Positions 1-12,250 of a stretch of DNA of 64,000 bases are shown in pieces. The stretch's first letter is position 1, and every line of letters begins with the position of its first letter. The notes beneath the pieces are model-generated. The model ran no database searches, was not told the DNA's origin, and saw only the letters and a program-made list of their open reading frames with translations. The position numbers and the translations under genes were made by a program. This DNA is from Agroathelia rolfsii (Eukaryota; Basidiomycota; Agaricomycetes; Amylocorticiales; Amylocorticiaceae): the NCBI GenBank assembly GCA_018343915.1, contig JABRWF010000007.1:3782001-3846000 (forward strand), read 5' to 3'.

Positions 1-1633
1 TGAAGCTGAAGCTGATAAGAGCACATAGCAATTGGTTGCATACAAAGATTATAGTGTAAAGATAGTCACAGTATTTCCTGTACATATACAACTACACACG
101 CAAATATATCTATTGTATATAGAAGTTGCTAGAACGTAGGTAATGCCGGATGTTTGATTATTCATTGTCCTCTCCATATTTAGTAAGCAATGACGTTATA
201 TTTTAGGCACATTATTGGATCCTTCCTTATAAGGCTACGAGTTTTGAGGGGGGCGGAAAAATCATGATTATGAAGTTTAGGTGGGTATCCCCTGCATACC
301 AACTTGGTGACGCCAAGACATTATGGATTATAAGGGGTTATCAATAATCAGGGGTATTAGTTAAGAGGGGTGCGACTGTAGTGGGTTTTCAGCCACCGCG
401 TGGGGGAGGGATAGAATTTTTTTTTACATGCCACTGTATCGGGACGCCTGGCATTGAACCAGATGTGCGCACATGTCATGTCACGTGTAATCTCGGGGCT
501 TTTATAGATTGGACACAATTTTTTGTTCGTCGTGTCAAGCCCCTTCTTCACGTGACGTCATCATGAAAGCGGCAAAGGGCATCTACTGTCACGCGGTAGT
601 ACGAGTACAAGTGTATCCACCCGTACCGGTATTCTTGTCCACATGCTCTTACAATATAGCGTTGCTGTTGTCACATTTAGGTCAAAATAAATGCTCATAA
701 CTTGAGTCATAGGTCGGTTTTATACTCCCTCGTATCGCCACCTGAGCTGGCATTCCATTCTGAGGATTTCGGCCCCGAGTCTTGAAACGCATAGGGGCTG
801 TTAACAAGATCACATGGCATGAATAGTCCCACACCGTTATATATCTGTTTTTGATACATGTGATGCCGCATCATGTCATTTTACCAGCTTCTCTGCCCTT
901 GCTATCACAGACTATTTCAATGACCATGTGTTTTGCAATTTACTGCGCTTGATTTGGATCTTGACTCTTCCTGGAGTCCCCAATGGGGCCAATACTATAC
1001 AAGTCGCTCCATGGATGGGATTACCACGTTCTTCAAGTTGAGCTCGATGTGCCCCGGCATCCAGAGCCAATGAAAATAGCGTTCTAAGTCTGAAACTTAG
1101 GTTGGTCTGGGTCTCTAGAAACAGATAGTCTGAGCTTCAAGCTGGTGCCAAAATATCCAGTTCAAGAAGCCTATAAACTTTGCTCACAGCACAAAGTCCA
1201 CAGGATATAACTCAGAATGAAGAGTTTTTGATGTCTGACCTGTGATAAGTGGCGCACCACGTAACAGGAACACGCGGCGGCACTTCCGTTGCTGCCTCCA
1301 AGCTAACTACAATCACAATTTGTGACGCCACAGGTAGGGCTGACGTTCAGGACAAATCAATCATGTATTTTTTATTGGTAAATGGTGTCCCCATTTGATC
1401 TCTCATCATGATGGGTGCATGGACTACCTAGGTACTCAGGAACCAAGGCCTACGCCTACTACTGAGACTGAGCCTCCCTTTCTCAGGGAGTGTACCAGTG
1501 TGATCCTCATTGATTACCAGGAACCGCCTAATGGAAATATCAGAATTAATTCAGTGCTTATAATGCGAGGGTAAGCAATGTATTCGTGATATCTAGACCA
1601 GTCCTTCACCTACCTTGCAACCTGGGTGATGCA
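1..1633. other. intergenic, no supported gene; contains a short palindrome
   Basis: I see no open frame with recognisable protein motifs here. The stretch is AT-rich with many stops in all frames. An imperfect inverted repeat lies at 482-501 / 537-554 (listed separately). The 3' part is presumably the upstream region of the DUF6534 gene beginning at 1634. Confidence 0.5.
482..554. repeat. imperfect palindrome with CACGTG-bearing arms
   Basis: The left arm (482-501) begins CACGTG and ends CGGGGCTT. The right arm (537-554) reads AAGCCCC and ends CACGTG. The arms are inverted copies separated by about 35 nt, so the segment can fold into a stem-loop. It could be a paired E-box-like site or the remnant of a small inverted-repeat element. 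Function is not known. Confidence 0.4.
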
Positions 1634-3562
1634 ATGCCTCCATCCATTGAGCCGCTATCAACTACTTTGGGCATTTCACTTATAGGAATGGGTTTTTTGA
1701 ACATGTCATTACCGTTCAGAAATACTCTTGCGACGAAAAATTGACTTTAAACCCGTAGTCTCTATGGATTGACTTGTGCACAAACATTCTCTTACTTCCA
1801 ATTACATAGCCAAGGAGATAGACTTTGGATAAAGGCTACAGTAAGCATAGTCACAGCCTTATCTCTTCTCTGTGCTTCATAAGATACACATCGCAACTCG
1901 GACTAGGCCGCTTCGCTATGGTTATTTGCAGTCAAATACATTTCCCCAAGTTTGTCCTGCTAACCTGAAAACCTATTTTAGGGTAGTAAATACGGCGCAT
2001 GTTGCCTTTGTTATGCATATGCAGTACTATTACCTCATATCATCCTCTGGCAATTCTTCAATGTTGGAACATGATATTTGGTTTGTTCCCAAGCTTTTGA
2101 CTTAGATTACAAGTGCCAATGCAACCTTTGCTCACAGGTCACTCCCGGTAAGCATTGGTAGAACCTATTGATGTAAAGATTATGCAAACATCGCTAGTAA
2201 TTTCAAGGCTAGTGGACTTGCTCTGGTTAGTCTATGCGCTTTGAATACCTCTATCACTCTCATATAAGCACTATAGGGGTTAATATCTTGCCAAGTGTAT
2301 ATGTATGCCAGTGTTATCAAATCTAGCTATCATGCCTGTTAATATTGATTGTAATATCAAACAATTGCAGCTTCTATATATGGCGTATCTGGATCCGTAA
2401 GTCTAAGTCGATACCTATGTTTCAGAATGATCTAGATTTGCAAATTAGTTGGCAGAAAGATCATTCCATGTATTGTGATTGTATAATGTCTCATTTTAAA
2501 TCTTGATTCTCTAGCAACTAACCTAATATTATTGAATGAAGGCTTGTACATCCACTGGCCATCTGGGTAATTACTCCAGTCCTTCGTTGACTCAAGACAA
2601 CGCTAATTCAATTCATTAGTCATGACTGCAGGTCAGTGATTAGAAATCTTGGAATGATGATTGAATAGAACTTTTACAATCGTCGTAGTATTTACTATCC
2701 TTGCGTACGTCTGATTTCCATCATTTTGCTTAGGTACTAAATATTAAAATATTTAGTTTGACTAAATACAGACAGTTGTCGAGCATTCTCGGAGGGGAAA
2801 TAATAGTGATTCCAGAGTTTTCATGCATCGTATAAGCTTCACATTGACGTCCGAATTAGGTTTACTTGAAACTTGCAGCAGCATTTGGAACCATCACGGA
2901 CATTATGATCACGCTATACATGTGCTGGTTGCTCGCCAAATCCCGTACTGGACATCAGAAGTAGAAATTTATATCAGTAGGATTATTACGAAAAATCGTT
3001 GTAACGTTATCTTGCAGAACCGACACAACCATCAACAAGATCATGGCATATACAATTAATACTGGACTTCTTGCAACGTATGTGGACAGTATTTCCTCTC
3101 TAAGTGTCAAATCTCAATATCTGTCCACAGGCTTGGTATCTTTGCTTGTCTGATATCTGTAATTGCAGCAAAGTATCACTTCAAATTCACTTTTCTCTGA
3201 TTGCATTTTTCCTAGGATATAGCATGGCCTACCAGCGCTCTAAGCATTTTCTTTACTTTCTTGATCGCACCTCGTACGTTTCTCAAAAACCATGGAATTT
3301 CCGTCTAACATACCACATAGTCGAGACCAACGCATTTCTCGGAAGTCTCAACGGCAGAACCTTTTTTGTGCGTCACGGAGGCCAGAAATCAAATCGATTG
3401 CCGCCAAGGTCAAATTTAAACTTGGCGTCCAGAGCGCCCAGGATCCAAGTTAAAGTGGATACAGCAATAGATGCTTTCCAAATGAATAACAGCGGGATAG
3501 TTCAAGATCACAAGATTAGCAATGTGTCACAGGATAGAGAAGATTTTTGTCAGATAGATTAG
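1634..3562 (+). CDS. DUF6534-family multi-pass membrane protein (type A)
   Basis: A basidiomycete-specific membrane protein of unknown function with about seven predicted helices. I chose the ATG at 1634 because it precedes helix 1 (TLGISLIGMGF). An intron at 1705-1758 joins this to LYGLTCAQTFSYFQ and GDRLWIKAT (exon ends at 1840). Later exons carry VMHMQYYYLISSSGN, ISCQVY + FYIWRIWI, LGRKIIPCIVI, then the DUF6534 core: DIMITLYMCWLLAKSRTG, KTDTTINKIMAYTINTGLL, DIAWPTSALSIFFTFLIAP and the family signature ETNAFLGSLNGRTFF. A polar tail ends at the stop before 3562. Intron positions match the paralogue at 41651-43593. A few middle exons are not resolved, so an internal lesion cannot be excluded, but both ends read cleanly. 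The role is probably in the plasma or an internal membrane; ligand and partner are unknown. Confidence 0.8.
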
Positions 3563-4099
3563 GCTCATTATAACTCATTGGTTGGCCAACTAGACTCTTA
3601 AAAGTGATACATTAATATACATTCTTGATATGAGGTATCTGATCGCGTCTGGCCCATTTCTAGGGGAGTATTGTATAATTTATGTAAATGGTGGTTACTG
3701 TTGCAAAACATACAACCCTGACATGGTAGTGAATCTAGCGATATACTACTTAGAAGTACATTTGCCTTATTTTCAATCTTCAAATGTGCGACTTATACAT
3801 GCAATTATAGTATCAATAACTGGGGCACTGACCATTGAAAGACTCAACAGTGGCGCTTTTATTCGTGCTAAGTCATAAATATGGCTGAGAGTGAAAGTTG
3901 TATAGATCATCAGCGGCAATAGCCCTCTGCTTGCTGGCAAATGATAGCAGCGGATTCTGAATCATACAGGGACAAAATGACGTAAGGTGGCACTATCTTA
4001 TCTAATCGTACACACAGCCACCGCTTTATGCCAGCTTGAGTGTTCTGCTGGTGACTATTGACTAATTGCTAGTAACTTTTTGCCATCATACAGGAAATC
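3563..4099. other. intergenic spacer between DUF6534 gene and TCF25
   Basis: About 540 nt, AT-rich, with no recognisable coding motifs. It must contain the 3' end signals of the DUF6534 gene and the promoter of the downstream TCF25 gene, but no clear TATA element was identified. Confidence 0.5.
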
Positions 4100-6992
4100 A
4101 TGCCCTCACGCCTTAGCAAACGTCAACAGCGCGAACAGGATGAAATACTGGCACTCAAGGCTGATCTAAGCACCCCTGGACTCCCCAAAGATAGTGATTC
4201 AGAGGATGTCATTGAAATCCAGCCGGTAGCTGCTGCTTCTGCTTCGACTTCAGGTCGATCTGGATTTGCTGCTGTAAGCTTGGCTCATGCAAAGTGTAGT
4301 AAACATAACTAAGGACAAAATACAAGTAGCTACTGATAGGAGGCGATATGGGTGATAGTGCTGAGCAAGACGATGACGATGAAGAGGCGCCTGCCCACTC
4401 AAAAGCAAAGAAGGCGAGCATAGCCAAATTAGATGTCTGGTCGGTGTATTGTGTGTTCCTCATTAATAAAACATCTAGTCTAAGAAGAAGAAAAAGAAGA
4501 CGGTCGCTAGCAAAGATGTGTCCCCCGCCGTAACCTCTCCTCCGTCAAAAAAAACTGCTCTTACAAAAAAGGATAAAGCAAAGTCAAAATCCAAGAAAGA
4601 TGACATTGACGAATTCGACAAGGCCCTTGCTGAATTATCAATAAAGTGGGCAGCTACGGCTCTGGATACTCAGCAACCTAGATTCATGTTTTCAGGTATC
4701 CCAATATTATAGATCCAAATGCATCCGCTGCATCAGGATCTGCGTCCAAATCGCTTGCAACGCTTCTTTCCGTCTCTGTGGCAAACTTAGACAGCGAAGC
4801 TGAGATGCGCCGCTACTTTGGTGCAAAAGTAGTGTCAGCGTCAAAGGGATCTGGCCCCTCAGCTCCGAGACAAACCCAGCAACAACAAGCCCGCTCTCAG
4901 TTGACACGTCCACGTCCAACTTGGTGGCCTGCAAAACTACGTGAAGGGCTCACTACAAGGCTTCTTGTCACGGAGGAAAAACCATCCTTAGATGGGGAGA
5001 AATGGTGGACTGTTGAATATAGTAAGAAATACCGCGGTCTCACTAGAGAGTTTGTTATTATCGTCATGGCTGGAGGTTGGTACATTCCAATATAAATGCA
5101 AAGATGGATGTAACCCCGATATAACTGCCAGATCCGAATGGCCTATTTAACTTGCTGCAAAAAATGCCATGGCATGCCGACACACTCCTTCAGCTATCAG
5201 AGGTGTACCGCCATCAAGAGGGTGAGGATCGACGATGCAATTTGTGCTCTGCTATCTAATCTTCTTACTCACACAGAGTGGAGCCAAGCTGTCGACTTCG
5301 TTGAACGCGCATTATTTACCTATGAGCGATCATTCATCGGCGCATTCGCTTTTACATCTGGCTTAAATCGCCTTGATTTCGATCGCGTGGAAAATCGGCC
5401 CTTTTATCTTGCCATACATCGTCAGATAACGTATAAGCTGCTTGGAAGTTTACCTTTATTTTCTTTAATTTATCAATATTTCATAGAGATCTTCAACGGA
5501 AAGGAAGCGTTCGCACAGCATTCGAATTCGCACGTCTTTTACTCTCGCTCGATCCACATACTGATCCCCACGGTGCTCTGTTTCATCTCGATTTTCTTGC
5601 GATCAAAGCAAATATGTTTGAATGGCTCCTTGGCATGTGGGACCATTATTTGCAACTTCGGAACTCTGGAAGATCCCACCCACCGAGCATAAATGTTACA
5701 TTACTACCCGGTTGGGGCTATGCTCGAGCCTTGGCATTGCGCGCACAGGAAGATATAAAGAAGGATTCAGTTCGTAATTTTGCTGTATGTTCTGAAAATG
5801 CTTCTCAATGTGCACACAGAATCATGAGGGTAGTACCAATGCCCTTGCAGAAGCCATTACATCGTTCCCATCTATTGTACCCCTCCTGGCAGACAAGGCA
5901 GACATCAATCTGCCTGGAGAAATCAGATCCTCGTCTGCCATGACAATTTTTACCGACAATAGGTTAGTGGAAATTCCCATGCTTGGATAGTGACATTCTT
6001 AGGCCCTCTTAGTGGACTTTCAGATGCCAATTCCATCCTTCAATTGCTATCCCATCTTTATGCCCAGCGGTCCGCAGCTTTATGGAAGGATTCGACTCTA
6101 CAGGCATGGTTCCGCAGTACCGTGATATCGACTTTCCCATCACTTACAGCCACAAACGCATCTACATCTGACTTTGTTTCGTTATATGCTTCTTCTGAGA
6201 ATTTGCGTTTCTCAGCATATCGTCATATCATGGTTCTCGAATCAATGCTACGATCTCTTATGGGTTTCATACCCCGTACCATTCTCAGTGCTCGTCAGCT
6301 GGCTTGTGACCCACTTCCGCCCCCTACCAAAGTGAGCGAATATAATGATCAATTCTTTGAGGGTGTCGAAGATGTGCTCGGGTTTCAAGCTCCTCGATCT
6401 AGGAGGCAAGAGGCACGTATACTAGAGAGACTCATTCCGGACGCCGCGGTCCGTGATCAGCTGGTGGTTAGTGATAGTCAAAAATACTCGCTCCCGTTTG
6501 CATACATGTTAACATCATCGTCCATAGGGCATCTTCAACGCCAATCCAGTGCTTGCTCAGCGATTCCATGGTGATGTGATACGGTTCGCACAGATGGCAG
6601 AGCAGTTTCCGGAAGAAATTATTGAAGGCATCATGGCCGCTCAGGCTATGGGCGGGGGTGATCCATTCGCGAACCAGCAAGGAGCCGGTGTCGCTGATGG
6701 TGAAATGCCTGGTGCGTTCGTACACGACGAACCCTTCGAAGAGAATAGAGTTGGGGAGGAACCCGACGAAGATGAGGACGAGGACGAGGATGAAGGGATT
6801 GCAGTGAGTTTACCATTCATTATTTCTGGCTTAATTCCCTGAGGCTGCTTGTGTTTCCAGATGCTTCCCCTTCGGGCCATGAGAAACTTCATGAATAGAC
6901 TATGGGGTGCTGGTGGCAATGCCGATGAAGATGAATCATCTGATGACGATGCAGGTCCTGTTCCAGCACCTGATGGAAATAATAATGAATAG
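4100..6992 (+). CDS. TCF25: TCF25/Rqc1-like ribosome quality control protein
   Basis: Homologue of TCF25 (Nulp1) and yeast Rqc1, which works with the Ltn1 E3 ligase on stalled 60S subunits. The product is about 780 residues after removal of some ten short introns. The N-terminus MPSRLSKRQQREQDEI starts a charged region with an acidic patch (EQDDDDEE) and Lys-rich runs (SKKKKKK). The TCF25 domain follows: LLSVSVANLDSEAEMRRYFG, WWPAKLREGL, then a helical body with LFNLLQKMPWHADTLLQLSE, FVERALFTYERSF, LLLSLDPHTDPHGALFHLD and YALRAQE-like spacing (ALALRAQEDI). The intron around 5962-6011 needs the AG at 6011 to keep frame. The C-terminal tail is strongly acidic (EEPDEDEDEDEDEG), and a last exon ends ...DGNNNE at a TAG (6990-6992). 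The gene looks intact. It is a single-copy housekeeping gene unrelated to its membrane-protein neighbour. Confidence 0.93.
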
Positions 6993-7077
6993 AAGGAAAA
7001 TTAACTTTGTTTATTTGATTGCTATACATCCCAAACAATGTAATGATATGCGCTGTTTCATGCGATTTCATTTTTAC

Positions 7078-8143
7078 TTACATCGCTGTTGCGTCAACAC
7101 TGATACCCTTGGCTTCTGCAATCCTGTCTCCCAGCTCTAGCAGTGAGTTAACAACGATGTCAAACTCACCGCCGTCAGCCTTGGGAATTAATGCATTTTC
7201 TTCTCCAGGTAGTAAGTGAGCTTCACGCCGAAGATAGATTGTCTTGAGGCCGTGGGATGCAGCTGCACGAAGATCCCAGGGATGGGTCGCAACAAGCGCT
7301 ACACGCGATGGAGACAAAGACAGCAACTTGGGCGTTGTCTTGTACAGCTGTGGGTTGCTAACAATAAAATATCCTATCAAGTTTTTGCGGCTGATCAGAA
7401 GAGGGGGGGGGGGCTTACGGTTTGTAGACTCCTAGCATCTCGGCAGAGAAAATTGCGTCAAATGGTAACTGCGCATATCGTTGCTGTTTCCAACAACAAA
7501 ATAAAATCATGAGTTGGGATGTTTAAGCTCTCGCACTGTGCTGGTTGGAGGATATTCTCACCAAATCAATCAGAAGTCGTACACTTCCATTAGATAAAGC
7601 GACAATAATCGCATGCTGTTTCACTTTCTTTAGACCCTCTGGTACATCAGCCCATGCTTTTCATTCAAGTTTGATTCCAACGTCAAAAACGGTCATTTCT
7701 GCATGCAGTGTGTAGATCCACTTACGTGCGAGACGGTGCCAAGTCTGGACGAGCTCCTTCTTTTTTGTTTCAGAGGCCCATGTTGCAGCCAATGCAGTCC
7801 ATTGAGGTTGCAGGAGTATTAACTCCAATGTCTAGTTGTATATGAGGAGTCGCAAAAATGATCAGTAAATAGTAATAAAGATTCTGAGCTTGATAGATGT
7901 GCATCTCACCTCTCGATGTAATTGGTCTATATTAGGAGCATGTACACCATCACGGAACTGTGAATGCTCCCACGTCTTGGTCATCAATAACTTTCGCCAC
8001 TCCTTTGTGAATTCGAGCGCTTTCTCATGCGAGAGTTTTCCGTTGGCATGGTGTTCTACTGCAGCAGACACACTTGTAAGGAAATCCGTAAGTGTGCCGA
8101 ATACATCAAAGGCATATGCGTCTATGTTTTCAAGGACACTCAT
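7078..8143 (-). CDS. type II (S)-2-haloacid dehalogenase, HAD superfamily
   Basis: HAD-fold hydrolase of the haloacid dehalogenase type II group, probably cytosolic. These enzymes hydrolyse small 2-halo acids or related substrates; the natural substrate in fungi is usually unknown. The start MSVLENIDAYAFDVFGTLTD carries motif I with nucleophile Asp in DVFGTLTD. Spliced exons then give PQWTALAATWASETKKK, AWADVPEGLKKVK, motif II IIVALSNGSVRLL, FDAIFSAEMLGVYKP (motif III Lys), NPQLYKTTPKLL, and the terminal motif VALVATHPWDLRAAASHGLK before TAA at 7078-7080. A longer in-frame start 25 codons upstream exists, but the methionine at 8143 fits the family. Four or five introns; the one near 7380-7430 has a G10 run. 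Tail-to-tail with TCF25, with about 85 bp between the stop codons. Confidence 0.92.
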
Positions 8144-8250
8144 AGTGATGGTTTTGTCCGTTCGGATAGTATGCTGTCGTATGAGTTGCTGGAAATGATG
8201 GTCTTGCCAGCAGTCCAAGCTGGGATTTTAATCACGACCATTGTATTTGT

Positions 8251-8266
8251 GACGTCAAGATATATA
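8251..8266 (-). promoter_or_regulatory. TATA-like and CRE-like sites upstream of the HAD gene
   Basis: On the minus strand TATATA (8261-8266) is followed by TGACGTCA-like sequence (8249-8256), about 110-120 bp upstream of the HAD start at 8143. The position is plausible for a core promoter; assignment is inference only. Confidence 0.3.
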
Positions 8267-8999
8267 AGAAACTGAGCCCCAACCCGGGACAGCCTCGGCC
8301 CCGCCTATATCCTGTAATTAGTACGTCCCGTGGATCATCTATCATGTGAACCGGAAGAGATAGCTAAGACAGTGGAAATAGTTGATATCGGAATCTGTTT
8401 AGGCCTCGGCCAGCATCTTCCATGTTGCCAACATCATGCATCAATAGTAAGAGTGACACATTTGCCACTTATCTCAGAAGGAATTATGGACCATTGGGTG
8501 TCGTATACTCATGGCACGATTAATCCTGACCTAAAGTTTAAATCATGAAGATTCGGCTCAGTGATGCCACGATTTTTATAAGCAATCCTTGGCATTGCCC
8601 AGTAGAGTAGCTGACTTGTAAGCAGAGAGCAGCAGTACGGGTAAAAACAAGGGGGTACACATTTGTCTAACCACTCATTTGGGCTAAGCGCCCAACTTTT
8701 TTTCCTTGTTTAAGGGATAAGAGAACACAAGATACTTGATAGAAGTTTCCTTAGGTAAAATAAGCACCTCCTGAACTAAACGTTAGGCAAACTAGGGGGT
8801 GTGGGTTATTTTCTTAATCTGTGAGCCCAGACTAGGACTAGCTAACTAGACCCGGTCTAGGAAGCAAATTGTGCAACCCCCTTGGGTGAAAAAGCGAAGC
8901 ACTCTGCGGCCCGGCCGGATAAAAACCTGTAGGAGGGAGAGAAGTGAGCAGTGTTGGGTGGGTGGAAACATTTCACAGCGTCACTTCTCCAGCAACCCC
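8267..8999. other. intergenic, no gene recognised
   Basis: No conserved coding motifs on either strand. The segment ends with the ACCCC copy (8995-8999) that is the left target-site duplication of the solo LTR starting at 9000. Confidence 0.5.
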
Positions 9000-9402
9000 T
9001 GTTAAGAAATGACAGGGGGAGAACTTAACTTATTGCGAACAAGCTTCAGTCGAATAAACAAGGCTCATATTACTCCAGTGTTCCTTATTACGAACAACTG
9101 ATATAATATAAGTTATAGTGAGAAACAAATAAATAAAAAGGATTACTTACACTTCATTTGAATAAACAAGACTGTAGTGAGCGTAAGATGGTACTGGATT
9201 ATTTGTGTAAATGGCACTTCTAAGGATTGCTCATTACACGTTACATGATTGGGCAGAAAGATCGTGCTCGACACGATAGAGAAAGGGATGAAACGCGAAT
9301 GAAGAAATGATTATGATGTAATTGAAAGAAAAGATGAACGAATAAAGAATGAATGAATGACGAACGAACATGTGATGTCCGTATCGGTTTGTAATCCGAA
9401 CA
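9000..9402 (-). mobile_element. solo LTR, 403 bp, with 5-bp target-site duplication ACCCC
   Basis: The element starts TGTT (9000-9003) and ends AACA (9399-9402), the TG...CA ends expected of an LTR. It is flanked on both sides by ACCCC (8995-8999 and 9403-9407), a perfect 5-bp duplication. No internal retrotransposon sequence adjoins it, so it is a solo LTR left by LTR-LTR recombination. On the minus strand its first 20 bases (TGTTCGGATTACAAACCGAT) are almost the same as those of the LTRs at 51274 and 63667. It shares a run of about 46 bases with the 63.67 kb copy in inverse orientation. Two internal copies of a GAATAAACAAG motif also recur in that copy. Superfamily (Ty1/copia or Ty3/gypsy) cannot be decided without internal genes. 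Confidence 0.88.
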
Positions 9403-9407
9403 ACCCC

Positions 9408-9784
9408 CACAGTTTAAACTACACGTGGCTAAGAGTCAGGTGTGGTGCTCAGTCAGGTAAGAGCAACATGGAGAAAATGTGTATGTATTGCCTTTGCTTA
9501 GTTGAGCACAGATGGTGTGGTGGGTAGGACTCTGAAAGGTGAAAACCAGCGATAGGTGCTGATGGTGTAGAAGATAGGAACGCAGCCACTGGCCCTGTTC
9601 CTCACGCTGAAGACACTGGCATCGCTTTGTCCTGGTGTCGTGTCTCCTTTGACACAAAACATTCAGTTCAGTTGCAAATTATCCACACTCGTTTTCAGGT
9701 CCATAAGTACATGCATAATCGGTATAAGGCGTACATGAATAGAAGTGGACGGCACAATACTTTAATTTACCCTCTCCTATCACT
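9408..9784. other. intergenic between solo LTR and M20 gene
   Basis: About 380 nt. No coding motif was recognised. It should hold the 3' untranslated region of the minus-strand M20 gene. Confidence 0.4.
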
Positions 9785-11790
9785 TCAAAAGGGTTGCAGT
9801 GCACGGTGATCACGCCTGAAGTCCTTTTGGAACGAAGCCTTTACTTTCTGAAGGAATTCATTGTCATCGCACATCCGGGCACCGAGGGCTGTTAGACCAC
9901 AAGCAACAATCAACGTCGCTTCATGTGCCTCGGGCGTCCGAGCGGACTGTTGGAATTCACGAGTATGATTCCCGCCACTTGGCTTAGTTGGAATGGCTTT
10001 GAGGAGGAATATCAGCAAGAGTTCAGTGTTGGCCATCAACGAAGGTAATCAAGATATGGTAATGACTCACCGACACCTGGATGGAGGGATGGTATAAGCT
10101 GCGAAATGTTTCCCTAATTAATATGTTCCGGCTTTAGCATACAGAGCGCGAGACAGCAATGCGTGCGCACAAAGTCAGTGGAGGCACTCGATATGCCATA
10201 CTCATAATCAATTTCTCCCCCGTAGTAATCACGTATAATGATACTCAGTTCGTCGCCTAAAAATTGTAATGAATTATCTATGAATTCGGGAGAATATTTT
10301 GTTACCTAATGCCTTGTTTTGCAACAATTCGTAGAAACCTGGGGTTATTTTTGCTTCGTATAAGCATTTTGTTGCGGTCGCCGCGGTCCTAATATTTTTC
10401 TGGATTGTAAGCATCCACATATGAAGTCATGGGAAAGGTAGAAATCAACGAACTCAAAACAGGGCATAACTCTTCGCAGAAGATCTTCCTTCGCATCCCA
10501 GCTTGGTGCCCGGACTATATATCTACGAAGAATCACAACTGAGTAGCAGTTTCATAAAGATTTATATTTATGGATGTATACACGCACAACATGTCGGCAT
10601 TATCTGGTATAACTATAAGGGTGCGATTGATTGGAAACATCAGTAGTATATTTATATATAGTGTATTGAATGCAAAGACGTACCATTAGGGGCCCAATTA
10701 TTACCTGAAAAGATACCATGGACGCGATCCGTCGGCCTGAGTTGTTGACGCAAGGCAGAGATACCATTGTAAGCCGAAACACATGCATCCAGGGCGTTGA
10801 TGCCCTCCCAAGGTGAATTTGCGGCATGCGCACTGCTCAAAGGGAGTAGTAGAGAAATAATTAGTTGCTGTAGATATCCCGATCACTACACTTTTAAGGT
10901 TGAAACTAACGTTTTACCGGCGTATTTCACCTCAATCTTGGAGTTTGCCAAAGAAGAGCTTAGTGAGACAGATCTTTCAGGCCCTGGAGCAGGATGACAC
11001 ATTAAGCAAGCGTCGACACCCTCATATGCGCCTTGTTTATACAGAAGGACTTTTCCTTGACCGGATTCCTCAGCTGAAAACTATAAGCTTTACTTTGAGC
11101 TAGCCGGAAAAAAGCGCATACCCGGGGTCCCTAATAGGAAGACTTTGCCTGAAATATCATGCTTTCTCATTGCATGAGCCAGAGACAGAGCGATAGCAAC
11201 ACCAGCGATAGCAATAAGGTTATGACCACAAGCATGACCTATTTCGGGAAGGGCATCCATCTAGAGTTATTTATATCAACTTGAGAGACAGAGCCTCCAC
11301 TTCACAATTAGATGCTTACCTCTGAGTTGACGCCTATTGTGGGACCACCTTCACCATGAGAAAACGTGGCGCTCCATGCAGTGGGTAAGTTCTCAAATTT
11401 CTCCGTCATAATTTCAAATCCATGATCATGTTTTTTGACGAACTCTGTGAGAACATTTCGCGCATGACTGTTTTGGGACGAACGATTGATACTAGTACTA
11501 GCCCACATAGAGGGAAATTGATGACTCACTATTCATGAAAAGCTAGTTCGGGATGATCTGCACATAACTTAAAAGATATAAAGAGTCATGCACACATTTT
11601 GGTATTACGCACCACTGATATCAATGCTCAGTTGATAAAGAGACTCGCTCAGGCCTTGAATTCGTTCATCAATAGTTTCCAAAACTTCTGGCTTCCATAT
11701 CCGATGTTTCCTATGTTTTTCATGAGAAAGGCTTCGAAGACCGCGACTCCATGCAGCCTGGTTGAATAGTTCAGGATTTTGAGTGGTCAT
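9785..11790 (-). CDS. M20-family amidohydrolase / aminoacylase-like metallopeptidase
   Basis: Metal-dependent amidohydrolase of peptidase family M20 (the fungal AbgB/amidohydrolase group), expected to hydrolyse N-acyl or N-aminobenzoyl amino-acid conjugates in the cytosol. The start MTTQNPELFNQAAWSR is at 11790. Spliced exons give ADHPELAFHE, NVLTEFVKKHDHGFEI, AWSATFSHGEGGPTIGVNSE, MDALPEIGHACGHNLI (metal ligand Cys/His region), SGKVFLLGTPG, AEE...GKVLLYKQGAY, GVDACLMCHPAPG (His ligand), SKIEVKYAGKT, AHAANSPWEGINALDA (typical M20 dimerisation loop), RYIVRAPSWDAKEDLL and ISSASTDF...GNISQLIPSLHPG (second Asp region). It stops with TGA at 9785-9787. About nine introns. The final segment PTKPSGGNHTREF carries the last His/Phe block. 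Apparently intact. Confidence 0.88.
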
Positions 11791-12250
11791 CCTAGAGAGA
11801 GAGGGAGACGGAGGGAAGGAGAACTGAAGTAAAGAATCGCACTATGAGTTCAATATAACGTTCAGTATGTAGTTTTTTATATGGCAAACGTTCGACTATC
11901 ACTTCATATTCCATCACATGTACATGTACATGGCCTAGAAGGAGGAAAATAGTGTCATCATTCACCTTGTGGCACGAGAACCCTGGTGCGAAACTTTTGA
12001 ATACTGAGAAGGCGCCCTGACAATGCGGGCCAGGCCTTGTGACAACTCTACTCGGGACATACTCAACGTGAGAGCACACAAGAAGTCATGTAGCTGATGA
12101 TCGAAGGCGCTAAGAGCGCTGAGCTGTGTCGACTCTGCCGAACAAGGATTCAAGTTACATAGGGTCTCCACTCCTTGAAGCAGAAGTTGTATATTTACAG
12201 CGTGGACACAGCGAGGTTAATAAATTAATGTAGGAGAGCTACTAGAAATA
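11791..12250 (-). other. possible minus-strand coding remnant or small unrecognised gene
   Basis: Immediately upstream of the M20 start there is a helical, coding-like stretch on the minus strand at about 12040-12190 (GVETLCNLNPCSAESTQL, then FDHQLHDFLCALT). I do not recognise a family. It ends in short frames without a clear stop or start, so it may be a fragment of a small gene, a 5' untranslated region, or chance. Confidence 0.2.

Noticed and set aside
7380..7440. Frame break in the HAD gene at a G-run
   Set aside because: The G-run lies inside a normal GT-AG intron; the flanking exons join YKP to NPQLYKTTPK in frame.
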